A program made the translations under genes and the position numbers. A stretch of DNA of 18,559 nucleotides from Corynebacterium sp. (GTDB lineage Bacteria; Actinomycetota; Actinomycetes; Mycobacteriales; Mycobacteriaceae): positions 1-18,559 of the forward strand of contig JAKDIS010000045.1 in NCBI GenBank assembly GCA_030450335.1. The letters run 5' to 3'. The first letter of the stretch is position 1. Each line of letters starts with the position of its first letter. The notes beneath the pieces are model-generated. The model saw nothing but the letters and a program-made list of their open reading frames with translations, was not told the origin of the DNA and ran no database searches. Shown one piece after another: positions 8,003 through 14,972 of the stretch.

Positions 8003-9627
8003 GCGCGCGTCGGGTCGTCGTCCTGTGGTTCCCGGACTGGCCGGTGTACACCGCGGCGCTGCGGCGTGGCTGGGACCTGCTCGCCCCGGCGGCGGTGGTG
8101 GACAACCACCGCATCCACGCGGCGAACGCGGCGGCGCGTCGGGCGGGGGTGCAGCAGGGCATGAAGGAGCGTCATGCGCTGGGCACGTGCCCGTCGTTGC
8201 AGGTCGGTGAGGTGGAGGACGCCGCGGAGGCGGAGGCGCACGAGGAGGTGCTCGTGGCGCTGGAGTCCGTGGCCGCCAGTGTGGAGACCCTGCGTCCCGG
8301 GTTGCTGGCGTTCTCGGCGTCCTCGCTGGTGAAGTACTACGGGGACGAGTCGACGGCGGTGGAGCTGCTGGTGGACGCGGCGGCGCGTGCGGGCGCGGAC
8401 TGCCTGGCCGGCGTCGCCGACGACGTGGTCACTGCGGTGTGGGCGGCGAGGGAGGGGCGCAGCGTGGCGTCCGGCGGGTCGGCGTCCTACCTGGCGGGCC
8501 TGCCGTTGCGGGTGCTGGTGGCGGAGGCGTCGTTGGGCACGCCGCAGGCGATGGTCGCGGTGCTGTCCCAGCTGGGTGTGCGCACGCTCGCGGACTTCAC
8601 GGCGTTGCCCGTGTCGGACGTGGCCGGACGGTTCGGCGACGAGGGGGTGCGCTGGCACCGTATCGCCTCGGGCGAGCCGGAGCGTCCGGTGTCCCCGGAG
8701 CGCACCGTGGTCCCGCTGGAGGTGCGGGTCGAGCCGGACGAGCCGGTGTCGGACACGGGTACGGCGGCTTTCCTCGCCCGGCAGGCGGCGGTGCGTCTGC
8801 ACGCCCGTCTGGCGGAGTCGGGGCAGGTGTGTCTGCGTCTGGCGGTGCGAGCGCACCTGGATCCGCCCGCCGGTTACGACGGCCCGGTGACGGTGGAGCG
8901 CGTGTGGCGTTGCCGGGAGCCCCTGGCGGAGGACGACACGGCCCAGCGGGTGCGCTGGCAGCTCGACGGGTGGCTCACCCGTGTGCGTGCGCAGATGCCG
9001 GACTCCCCGGACGGGGTCGGCGGCATCGCCGCGATCGACCTGGTGCCGGTGGAGTGCCTGCCCGCCGGCGACGTCGCCGAGGCGTTGTGGGGTGGCCCGG
9101 ACGTGGGCATCCGCGCGGCCCGCGCCGCCGCCGCGCGCGCCCAGGCGCTGATCGGCACCCGCGGGGTGCTGCGTCCGGTGCACCGTGGAGGACGCGCCGT
9201 CGGCGGGCGGGTGCTGACGGTCCCGTACGGGGAGCAGGACCCCGAGGAGGTCACCGCGACGACGACCGGACGGTGGGACGGGGAACTCCCCGCCCCGCTC
9301 CCGGCGCTGGTCGGGGCGCCGGCGGACCGGATGAACGCCCCGGGGCCGGGGCATCCGGCGTCCGCCGTGCACCTGCTCGACGGCGAGGGTTCCCAGGTGT
9401 GGGTCACCGGACGCGGGCTGATGAGCTCGGTGCCGGTGTCGATGCGGTGGGGCGGCAGGGTCCACCGGCTGACCGGGTGGGCCGGGCCGTGGCCGGTGGA
9501 CGAGATGTGGTGGTCGCAGGGGGCGTCGGCCCGCCGCTACGCCAGGCTCCAGGTCGCCACCGACGAGCCCTCGGCGTTCCTCCTGGTCTGCCGTGGGAGG
9601 TCGTGGCGGATCGAGGCGACGTACTAG
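7999..9627 (+). CDS. imuB: ImuB - catalytically dead Y-family polymerase of the SOS mutasome
   Basis: A 542-residue Y-family DNA polymerase homologue. In mycobacteria ImuB is a hub that binds the beta clamp, ImuA' and DnaE2. The N-terminus (VVVLWFPDWPV) replaces the DxD metal motif of active Y-family enzymes, and FSASSLVKYYGDE at about 105-117 stands where they have SxDE, so no polymerase activity is expected. A helix-hairpin-helix-like stretch lies at about 180-215 and the little-finger-like part at about 235-330. The clamp-binding position, QLPLWG in M. tuberculosis, reads EALWGG here (361-366). The C-terminal RRYARLQV...YL-like region ends SWRIEATY. GTG 7999 overlaps the imuA' stop by 4 bp, giving translational coupling. 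The length is close to M. tuberculosis ImuB (about 527). Confidence 0.92.
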   Translation: MSARRVVVLWFPDWPVYTAALRRGWDLLAPAAVVDNHRIHAANAAARRAGVQQGMKERHALGTCPSLQVGEVEDAAEAEAHEEVLVALESVAASVETLRPGLLAFSASSLVKYYGDESTAVELLVDAAARAGADCLAGVADDVVTAVWAAREGRSVASGGSASYLAGLPLRVLVAEASLGTPQAMVAVLSQLGVRTLADFTALPVSDVAGRFGDEGVRWHRIASGEPERPVSPERTVVPLEVRVEPDEPVSDTGTAAFLARQAAVRLHARLAESGQVCLRLAVRAHLDPPAGYDGPVTVERVWRCREPLAEDDTAQRVRWQLDGWLTRVRAQMPDSPDGVGGIAAIDLVPVECLPAGDVAEALWGGPDVGIRAARAAAARAQALIGTRGVLRPVHRGGRAVGGRVLTVPYGEQDPEEVTATTTGRWDGELPAPLPALVGAPADRMNAPGPGHPASAVHLLDGEGSQVWVTGRGLMSSVPVSMRWGGRVHRLTGWAGPWPVDEMWWSQGASARRYARLQVATDEPSAFLLVCRGRSWRIEATY

Positions 9628-9630
9628 GAT
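9625..9630 (+). promoter_or_regulatory. Candidate -10 (TAGGAT) of the sucrase/ferredoxin-like gene
   Basis: TAGGAT overlaps the imuB stop codon TAG and ends 7 bases before the ATG at 9638. This is the leaderless spacing. No ribosome site of normal strength lies in the 10-bp gap. The -35 position (CGTGGC, 9602-9607) is poor. Confidence 0.5.
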
Positions 9631-9637
9631 CAGGGGT

Positions 9638-10819
9638 ATGCCCACCACACGGAACCCCCGGTCGGGACTGTGTTCCGACATCACCCGGGAACCCCTTCCC
9701 GGAACCGCGAAGACGGGGCGGCTGATCGTCGCCGTCGAGTACCCGCAGGGGTGGGGCAAGGACATCCTCGACGGCGAGGCGCTGGGCAAGGAGCTCGCCG
9801 GCGAGGTGAAGCGCTGGCTCAAACGCCACCACGCGCAACTGCAGTTCATCCGCCGTCCCGGCCGCAGCGGACAGACGGGGCAGCCGGGTGGGGCGGACAC
9901 GAGCGTGGTCTTCGTCGCCGACGCCGGGGCGACCCCGCCCACCCTCGAACGTCTCGAGGTCACCGGTGGGGTGCGTGGACTGCTGGACGTGGACCTGTCC
10001 ACCCCGGGTTCGGTGCCCGGCGCCACCCGGGTCGACCATCCGCTCCTGCTGGTCTGCACCCACGGTAAGCGGGACACCTGCTGTGCGGTGAAGGGTCGTC
10101 CCATGGCCGCGGCGCTGGCGGACGGGCACGGCGGCGAGACCGTCTGGGAGTCCTCGCACACCAAGGGCCACCGCTTCGCCCCGTCGATGATCCTGCTGCC
10201 GCACAACTACTCCTTCGGCGGGCTGGACGTCCCCGGCGCCTCGGCGATGCTGGACACCGCCGCCCGCGGCGAGGTGCCCGTCGCCGGCAACCGCGGGCGC
10301 GGCACCTTCGACACCCACGGCCAGGTCGCCGAACTGGCGGTCGCCGAACTCCTCGCCGCGCGGGGGACGCCCGCCCGGCTGGGTGAGCTGAGCGTGGAGA
10401 AGTACACCGTTCCCGTTACGCCTGTCGCCCAAAACGCCGAGCAGGACGCCTACGCCGCCGCGCACGCGGCCGTCGACCCGGACCTGCGGCGTCGGGCGGG
10501 GGAGCTGATCACCGAGCGGATCGAGATGAAGGCCGCCGGACGTCGCGAGGAGCTCAGGGCACTGCACCGGCAGGGCTACTTCCAGCCCGTCCGCGACTAC
10601 GAGTACGCGGTGCGGGAGGCTGCCGCGGCCCACGGGCTCGGCGGCAAGAAGCACAAGGGCGACAAGGGAAGTGCTCCTGCCGTGCGGGTCACCGGGGACG
10701 CCGGCTCCTGGATCGTCACCCTGGAGTCTCGGACGTGCCACCCGGTCGTCTCGTCCTGCGGGGACCGTCCCAAGGAGGGCAGGTCCTGGGTCGCCGCCGA
10801 CGTGGCGGCCGTGAACTAG
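9638..10819 (+). CDS. Sucrase/ferredoxin-like family protein (thioredoxin-like [2Fe-2S])
   Basis: A 393-residue protein of the Suc_Fer-like family (PF06999), related to thioredoxin-like ferredoxins. Diagnostic stretches are LCSDITREPLPGTA (Cys12) at the N-terminus, CTHGKRDTCC at 140-149, and SSHTKGHRFAPSMILLP with His174 and His178. Cys140, Cys148/149 and the histidines are candidate cluster ligands. The family usually reads SHxGGHRFA; here it is SHTKGHRFA. The C-terminal part (about 350-393) has another CHPVVSSCG motif. The name 'sucrase' is historical; the biological role is unknown, probably electron transfer or Fe-S chemistry. The ATG 9638 start fits the leaderless -10 at 9625. The gene follows imuB by 10 bp but probably has its own promoter. 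Its stop overlaps that of the convergent lipoprotein gene. Confidence 0.88.
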   Translation: MPTTRNPRSGLCSDITREPLPGTAKTGRLIVAVEYPQGWGKDILDGEALGKELAGEVKRWLKRHHAQLQFIRRPGRSGQTGQPGGADTSVVFVADAGATPPTLERLEVTGGVRGLLDVDLSTPGSVPGATRVDHPLLLVCTHGKRDTCCAVKGRPMAAALADGHGGETVWESSHTKGHRFAPSMILLPHNYSFGGLDVPGASAMLDTAARGEVPVAGNRGRGTFDTHGQVAELAVAELLAARGTPARLGELSVEKYTVPVTPVAQNAEQDAYAAAHAAVDPDLRRRAGELITERIEMKAAGRREELRALHRQGYFQPVRDYEYAVREAAAAHGLGGKKHKGDKGSAPAVRVTGDAGSWIVTLESRTCHPVVSSCGDRPKEGRSWVAADVAAVN

Positions 10820-11469
10820 TCGGACTTGAGGATGTCCACCACGATGCGGGTGGGCGAGTCCAGGATGTTGAGGGTGAAGTCCGGGTCGTCCTCGTCGATG
10901 CCGACGACGATGCGCTGCATCCCCTCGAAGACGCCCTTCGCCTCGACGGACTCGATCAGCTCGGTGCCGATCTTCTTGACCGGCGTGTCGTCGCCGCCCG
11001 GCGACATCTCCAGGCCGCGGACGTCGATGACCAGGGCGGTCTCGCCGTCGTAGTCGATCGGGGCGCCGGAGCCGTCGGCGGTGGGGGCGTCGTCCGTGGT
11101 GACGAACCAGCCGGGGGACCCCTCACCGTCCAGCTCGATGACGACGCGTTCGAACGTGCCGTGGCTGGCGGCACGGACCTCACTGACCGTCATCCGCGTG
11201 CCCTCCTCGGGGAGGACGTCCAGGGGCTGGGCCCCGGACAGGGGGCCGGACTCGCTCGAGGAGCGGGGGACCGGGGAGGCCAGTTCGGCGCCGGGGGCGG
11301 AGAACTGCGGGGAGCTGGTGCTGGCGCTCACGGGGTTGAACTCGTTGTCGTCGTCCGCACCACCGCTGCTGCAGGCGGTGAGGGAGACGCAGAGACACCC
11401 GCACACCAGGGCGGCGACGCCGGAGGCGACGGTGGGTCCGGTGCGGCGGGTGTCTTCGGTTCTACTCAC
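10816..11469 (-). CDS. Lipoprotein with AMIN-like domain
   Basis: A 217-residue exported lipoprotein. A short basic N-terminus precedes a hydrophobic segment (about 14-30) and a lipobox LTAC with the lipidated Cys33. A disordered Ser/Pro/Glu linker (about 34-85) leads to a C-terminal beta-rich domain (about 90-217) with FERVVIEL and TRIVVDILKSD ends, typical of the AMIN-like domain of actinobacterial lipoproteins, which may bind cell-wall polymers. The GTG start at 11469 has no ribosome site but a TAATCT -10 8 nt upstream, so it may be leaderless. TGACC repeats phased by 11 bp lie 60-115 bp upstream. Its stop shares CTAG with the convergent gene; no terminator separates them. Confidence 0.85.
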   Translation of the reverse strand: MSRTEDTRRTGPTVASGVAALVCGCLCVSLTACSSGGADDDNEFNPVSASTSSPQFSAPGAELASPVPRSSSESGPLSGAQPLDVLPEEGTRMTVSEVRAASHGTFERVVIELDGEGSPGWFVTTDDAPTADGSGAPIDYDGETALVIDVRGLEMSPGGDDTPVKKIGTELIESVEAKGVFEGMQRIVVGIDEDDPDFTLNILDSPTRIVVDILKSD

Positions 11470-11477
11470 GACCAGAG

Positions 11478-11483
11478 AGATTA
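11478..11483 (-). promoter_or_regulatory. Candidate -10 (TAATCT) of the lipoprotein gene
   Basis: TAATCT reads from 11483 to 11478 on the minus strand, 8 bases before the GTG at 11469. The RNA would begin at or one base before the start codon. No good -35 is seen, which would fit a promoter that needs an activator. Confidence 0.45.
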
Positions 11484-11531
11484 CCGGGCGTGCGGGGGAA
11501 AGGCACGGCTAATGGCAAAATACTTCCGAAT

Positions 11532-11582
11532 ATGACCGGAATGTGACCTTGCCGTGACCGCGCCGTAACCCCGAGGGTGACG
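11532..11582. repeat. 11-bp-phased TGACC direct repeats upstream of the lipoprotein gene
   Basis: TGACC occurs at 11533-11537, 11544-11548 and 11555-11559, then TAACC at 11566-11570, each exactly 11 bp after the last; a looser TGACG follows at 11578-11582. The unit is roughly GTGACCNNNCC. Repeats one helical turn apart are the usual layout of OmpR/PhoB-family response regulator sites. The block lies about 60-110 bp upstream of the expected RNA start of the lipoprotein gene and beyond the metI stop (11614). The rest of this 144-bp gap holds no clear metI terminator. Confidence 0.65.
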
Positions 11583-11613
11583 CGCGGCACAGTGCGGTAC
11601 AGGTCAGCGTGGG

Positions 11614-12306
11614 TTAACGGCGCATGACCCGCCGGGCGAGCCAGTTGCCGAACAGCTGCGCGGCCTGGACGATCACGATGATCGTGACCAGCGCGACATA
11701 AGTCACGTTGTTGTCGAAGGCACGGTAGCCGTACTGGATAGCGAAGTCTCCCAGTCCACCGGCGCCGATGTAGCCGGCCATCGCGGACATGTCGACGATC
11801 GCGATGAACATGAACGTCCCACCCAGGATCAGCGGGCCGAGAGCCTCGGGGATGATCACGGTGAAGATGATCCGGAACGGGCCGGCACCCATGGCGCGTG
11901 CAGCCTCGATCACGCCGGGGTCGATCGACACCAGGTTCTGCTCCACGATGCGTGCGGCGCCGAAGGATGCCGCGATGATGATCGCGAAAGTCGCGGCGTT
12001 GATGCCCAGGATCGATCCGGTGATGATCTTCGTCAACGGCCCCAGGGCCGTCAGCAGGATGATGAACGGGATCGGCCGGACGATGTTGACCAGGATGTTC
12101 AGGACCCAGAACACCGGCCGGTTGGCCAGGACGCCACCACTGCGGGTGGTGAAGAGCAGGACGCCCAGGACCAGCCCGGCGAGCCCACCGATGGCCAGGC
12201 CCCAGATCGCCATGTACAGCGTCTCGACGATGGCGTCCTGGTAGATGGGGGACAGGAACTCCCAGTCGGTGTCCTTCGCGAGGAGGAGGGTGTCTGTGGT
12301 GCTCAT
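11614..12306 (-). CDS. metI: Methionine ABC transporter permease MetI
   Basis: A 230-residue inner-membrane permease that forms the channel of the MetQNI methionine importer. About five hydrophobic helices are visible, starting at residue 25. The EAA loop that contacts MetN is [22 protein letters not shown] at 134-155, followed by [29 protein letters not shown], typical of MetI. The ATG at 12306 overlaps the metN stop in ATGA, with GAGGAG 5 nt upstream. It is the last gene of the operon. Confidence 0.93.
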   Translation of the reverse strand: MSTTDTLLLAKDTDWEFLSPIYQDAIVETLYMAIWGLAIGGLAGLVLGVLLFTTRSGGVLANRPVFWVLNILVNIVRPIPFIILLTALGPLTKIITGSILGINAATFAIIIAASFGAARIVEQNLVSIDPGVIEAARAMGAGPFRIIFTVIIPEALGPLILGGTFMFIAIVDMSAMAGYIGAGGLGDFAIQYGYRAFDNNVTYVALVTIIVIVQAAQLFGNWLARRVMRR

Positions 12307-13337
12307 CGGATCTCCTCGATCTCGGTCGTGGCGGACAGGTCGCGGTAGAAGGTCTCCACGGCCTGTTCGCCGGCGGCGTCCTTCGGGGTCATCTGCACGG
12401 TGAGCCGTCCGAAGGAGTGGTTCTGCAGGGTGGTCACGCCACCGTGGACGATGTTCACACTGACGCCGGCCCGTTCGACCTCGGAGATGGCGTGGAAGAA
12501 GCCCGCGCCCTCCTTCATGGTCACGGTGAACAGCCGGCCAGACTCGTGCTGCAGCGCCTCGGCCTCGACCATGTCGGGGGTGTTGCGCAGGGAGGTGGCC
12601 ACGAAGTTCGCCGCCACGTCCGTCTTCGGGTGGGAGAAAACCTCGTAGACGCTGCCGTGCTCGACCACATGTCCGTTTTCCATGACGACCACCCGGTCGC
12701 CGATGGTGCGCACGACCTCCATCTCGTGGGTGATCACCACGATGGTGATGCCGAGGTCCTCGTTGACCTTGCGCAGCAGTTCCAGTACTTCGCGAGTGGT
12801 GGTGGGGTCCAGGGCGGACGTCGCCTCGTCTGCGAGCAGCAGCGACGGGTTCGTCGCCAGCGCGCGGGCGATGCCCACGCGTTGCTTCTGCCCGCCGGAG
12901 AGCTGCTCGGGGTAGGAACGGCCCTTGTCGGACAGTCCGACGAAGTCGAGGAGCTCGGTGACCCGTGCCTCCCGCTCGGCCTTGGGCATGCCCTGCAGCT
13001 TCAACGGGTAGGCGATGTTGCCGGCCACGGTGCGCGAGCTCAGCAGGTTGAACTGCTGGAAGATCATGCCGATGTCGCGGCGGATCTTGCGCAGTTCACT
13101 CTCCTTGAGCGGGACGATGTCCCGGCCGTCGAGCAGTACCTGGCCGCTCGTCGGTTTGTCGAGTCCGTTGATCTGGCGCACGAGCGTGGACTTGCCGGCA
13201 CCGGAGTAGCCGATGATGCCCACGATCGAGCCGGACGGCACGGTGATCGACACGTCCTCCAGGGCGGTGATCCGGTTCTTGCCCTGGGTGAAGACCTTGC
13301 CGACGTTGCGGAACTCGACGGCGGTGCCGTTACTCAT
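12303..13337 (-). CDS. metN: Methionine ABC transporter ATP-binding protein MetN
   Basis: A 344-residue ATPase that powers methionine uptake through MetI. Walker A is GYSGAGKST (43-51), the Q-loop lies in FQQFNLL, the signature is LSGGQ (146-150), Walker B is LLLADE (166-171) and the switch His204 lies in VVITHEM. A C-terminal NIL domain (about 270-344) is the methionine sensor that causes trans-inhibition in this family. ATG 13337 was chosen because it gives the family length and overlaps the metQ stop by 8 bp; GTG 13355 is an in-frame alternative that adds six residues. Confidence 0.95.
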   Translation of the reverse strand: MSNGTAVEFRNVGKVFTQGKNRITALEDVSITVPSGSIVGIIGYSGAGKSTLVRQINGLDKPTSGQVLLDGRDIVPLKESELRKIRRDIGMIFQQFNLLSSRTVAGNIAYPLKLQGMPKAEREARVTELLDFVGLSDKGRSYPEQLSGGQKQRVGIARALATNPSLLLADEATSALDPTTTREVLELLRKVNEDLGITIVVITHEMEVVRTIGDRVVVMENGHVVEHGSVYEVFSHPKTDVAANFVATSLRNTPDMVEAEALQHESGRLFTVTMKEGAGFFHAISEVERAGVSVNIVHGGVTTLQNHSFGRLTVQMTPKDAAGEQAVETFYRDLSATTEIEEIR

Positions 13338-14223
13338 CCGAGGTGCCCTGATCACGGAACTTCTGCTCGGTGTCGGCGAGGATCTCCTGGAGCTCTTCCG
13401 GGGTCTTCTCGACCTCGATGGCGGTGCCGTCGGTGTCGTTCTGCACGGCCTCCTGGACCTCGTCGGAGTGCCAGATTTCGACGAGCTTCTGGAAGTCCTC
13501 GTTGTCCTTGTTCTCCTGGGTGGTTACCCAGACGTTGATGTACTGCTGTGCCTCGGGTGCCTCGGGGTCGTCGGTGATCACCGCGTCGTTCGCGTTCACC
13601 CCGGCTGAGTCGAGGTAGTTGTTGTTGATGAAGGAGGCCTGTCCGTCGTTGTAGGCGACGGCGGTCTGGCCGGGATCAACCGCCGTGACCTTGACCTTGG
13701 ACTTCTCTTCGTCGATGTCCGCGGGGCGCGGTGCCAGGACGTCGTCGTCCTTGAGGGTGACCAGTCCGTTCTGGGCGAGGACGAGGATCGCCCGGCCGCC
13801 GTTGGTGCTGTCGTTCGGAATGATCACCTCGCCTGCCTCCTCAAGTTCCTCGACGGTGTTGAGGTTCTTCGAGTAGACGCCCATCGGGAAGATCTGCGAG
13901 GAACCGAAGGGCACCAGGTCGTCGTCGGCGGAGACGTTGTACTCGGCCAGGTACTGGATGTGCTGGAACTGGTTCACGTCCAGGTCGCCGTTGGACAGGG
14001 CCGGGTTCTGCTGTGCGTACTCGGTGATCGACTTCACCTCGACGTTCACGCCCTCCTCCTCAGCCTTCTGCTGGAAGGCCTTCCACTGGCTCTCGTTGGC
14101 CTCGGTGGAGCCGATGGTGATGGTGTCGGCGTCACTGTCGTCGCTCATGCAGGCGGTCAGGCCTACGGCGGAGACGACGGCGACGGTGCCGAGGGCGGCG
14201 ACTTTCTTCAGACGCGTGATCAA
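13330..14223 (-). CDS. metQ: Methionine-binding lipoprotein MetQ
   Basis: A 297-residue substrate-binding lipoprotein (NlpA/MetQ family) that delivers methionine to MetNI. The basic N-terminus and hydrophobic stretch lead to the lipobox LTAC with Cys25. The mature part has the family pattern [13 protein letters not shown], then [13 protein letters not shown] (the family usually has D..FQH..YL), [23 protein letters not shown], and [10 protein letters not shown]. It is first in the operon metQ-metN-metI with overlapping ends. The start is TTG 14223, with a perfect AGGAGG (14229-14234) 5 nt upstream; no better codon is near. A McbR-like operator lies 70-85 bp upstream. Confidence 0.94.
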   Translation of the reverse strand: MITRLKKVAALGTVAVVSAVGLTACMSDDSDADTITIGSTEANESQWKAFQQKAEEEGVNVEVKSITEYAQQNPALSNGDLDVNQFQHIQYLAEYNVSADDDLVPFGSSQIFPMGVYSKNLNTVEELEEAGEVIIPNDSTNGGRAILVLAQNGLVTLKDDDVLAPRPADIDEEKSKVKVTAVDPGQTAVAYNDGQASFINNNYLDSAGVNANDAVITDDPEAPEAQQYINVWVTTQENKDNEDFQKLVEIWHSDEVQEAVQNDTDGTAIEVEKTPEELQEILADTEQKFRDQGTSDE

Positions 14224-14269
14224 GGGGTCCTCCTGGGGACGTCAAAAGGGGGATGCGGGGTTTCGCGCA

Positions 14270-14275
14270 ATGCTA
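14270..14275 (-). promoter_or_regulatory. Candidate -10 of metQNI (TAGCAT)
   Basis: TAGCAT reads from 14275 to 14270 on the minus strand. The RNA would start near 14263, giving a leader of about 40 nt that contains the AGGAGG of metQ. The -35 position falls next to and under the McbR-like operator at 14293-14308, and its sequence (GGTCCA) is poor. Confidence 0.45.
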
Positions 14276-14292
14276 GTAGTAGTACAGCAGGA

Positions 14293-14308
14293 TGGACCGC
14301 TCTGTCTA
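14293..14308. promoter_or_regulatory. McbR-like operator of metQNI
   Basis: TGGAC-CGCTCT-GTCTA differs at one base from the McbR consensus of C. glutamicum, TAGAC-N6-GTCTA. McbR is the TetR-family repressor of methionine and cysteine genes and is known to control metQNI there. The site covers the -35 region of the candidate metQ promoter, so binding should repress. It also lies just beyond the stop of the upstream regulator gene. Confidence 0.72.
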
Positions 14309-14319
14309 GTTACGACCGG

Positions 14320-14919
14320 TCACGTCTTCGGCGTGAGGTGGACCTTCTCCCCGCCGGGGCTGCTGAGCCCGAGGTACTCCACCGCCGTCTCCCCGCCGGC
14401 ACCGAACCAGTGGGGCACCGTGCACTCGAACTCCGCGACCTCGCCGGGCTCGATCAGGTACTCGCTGCCGTCCAGGACCAGGCGCAACGTACCGGCCAGC
14501 ACGAACACCCACTCGCGCCCCGGATGGCTGTGCTGCCGGGGCGCGGACTCCGGGCGGCGACCTGCGGCGACACCCGGGATCACGTGCTTGAAGGCGGTCA
14601 CCCCCTTCTCCCCGTCGCCGCCGAGGCGCAGGTGCACCGCCCCGCCGCGGTACAGCGGCCGGATGTCGATGCGCGGGTCGCCGGTCTGCGGTGCACCGAC
14701 CAGGTCGTCCAACGCCACCCGGTACAGCCGTGCCAGCGGCATGAGCAGTTCCAGGGTGGGCCGGCGTCCGCCGTTCTCCAGGCGCGACAGGGTGCTCCGC
14801 GAGATCCCCGTCGCCTCGGCGGCCTCGGCGATCGTCATCGAGAGCTGTTGGCGCGTGGCGCGCAGCCGCGTACCGACCTGGCTGAGATCGTTGGGGTCTT
14901 GGGGATCATTGCTGTTCAT
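14320..14919 (-). CDS. XRE-family regulator with C-terminal cupin domain
   Basis: A 199-residue predicted transcription regulator. An XRE helix-turn-helix occupies about residues 14-72, with MTIAEAAEATGISRSTLSRLENG as its core. A cupin_2 domain follows (about 108-187) with the metal-ligand pattern H130, H132, E136 and H170 intact, so it probably senses a small ligand. Such proteins often control nearby amino-acid, sulfur or polyamine genes. The ATG at 14919 is the usual start; GTG at 14925 adds two residues. It faces dnaE2 across 45 bp and precedes metQNI on the same strand with a 96-bp gap that contains the metQ promoter. The ligand and targets are unknown. Confidence 0.9.
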   Translation of the reverse strand: MNSNDPQDPNDLSQVGTRLRATRQQLSMTIAEAAEATGISRSTLSRLENGGRRPTLELLMPLARLYRVALDDLVGAPQTGDPRIDIRPLYRGGAVHLRLGGDGEKGVTAFKHVIPGVAAGRRPESAPRQHSHPGREWVFVLAGTLRLVLDGSEYLIEPGEVAEFECTVPHWFGAGGETAVEYLGLSSPGGEKVHLTPKT

Positions 14920-14951
14920 GTACACCAGTTTCCCACGTCCGGACCCTCCGC

Positions 14952-14957
14952 TAGTAT
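14952..14957 (+). promoter_or_regulatory. dnaE2 -10 element (TAGTAT), leaderless promoter
   Basis: TAGTAT ends 7 bases before the ATG at 14965, so the RNA should begin at the start codon. No ribosome site precedes dnaE2. The -35 position (TTTCCC, 14929-14934) is weak. The last T of the element is also the first base of the SOS box. Confidence 0.6.
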
Positions 14958-14972
14958 CGAACACATGTTCAG
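14957..14972. promoter_or_regulatory. LexA (SOS) box of dnaE2
   Basis: TCGAAC-ACAT-GTTCAG matches the actinobacterial LexA site TCGAAC-N4-GTTCGA except for the last two bases. It spans the end of the -10 element, the expected RNA start and the ATG (14965-14967). dnaE2 is a LexA target in mycobacteria. Being only about 40 bp upstream of the divergent regulator gene, it could affect that gene too. Confidence 0.85.

Noticed and set aside
11524..11541. TTCCG-N8-CGGAA inverted repeat next to the TGACC repeats
   Set aside because: Arms of 5 bp are within chance for this composition, and part of it overlaps the first TGACC unit; not counted as a separate site.
14224..14319. SAM riboswitch or T-box upstream of metQ
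   Set aside because: The leader from the candidate promoter is only about 40 nt and no conserved riboswitch stem was seen; the McbR-like operator explains control.
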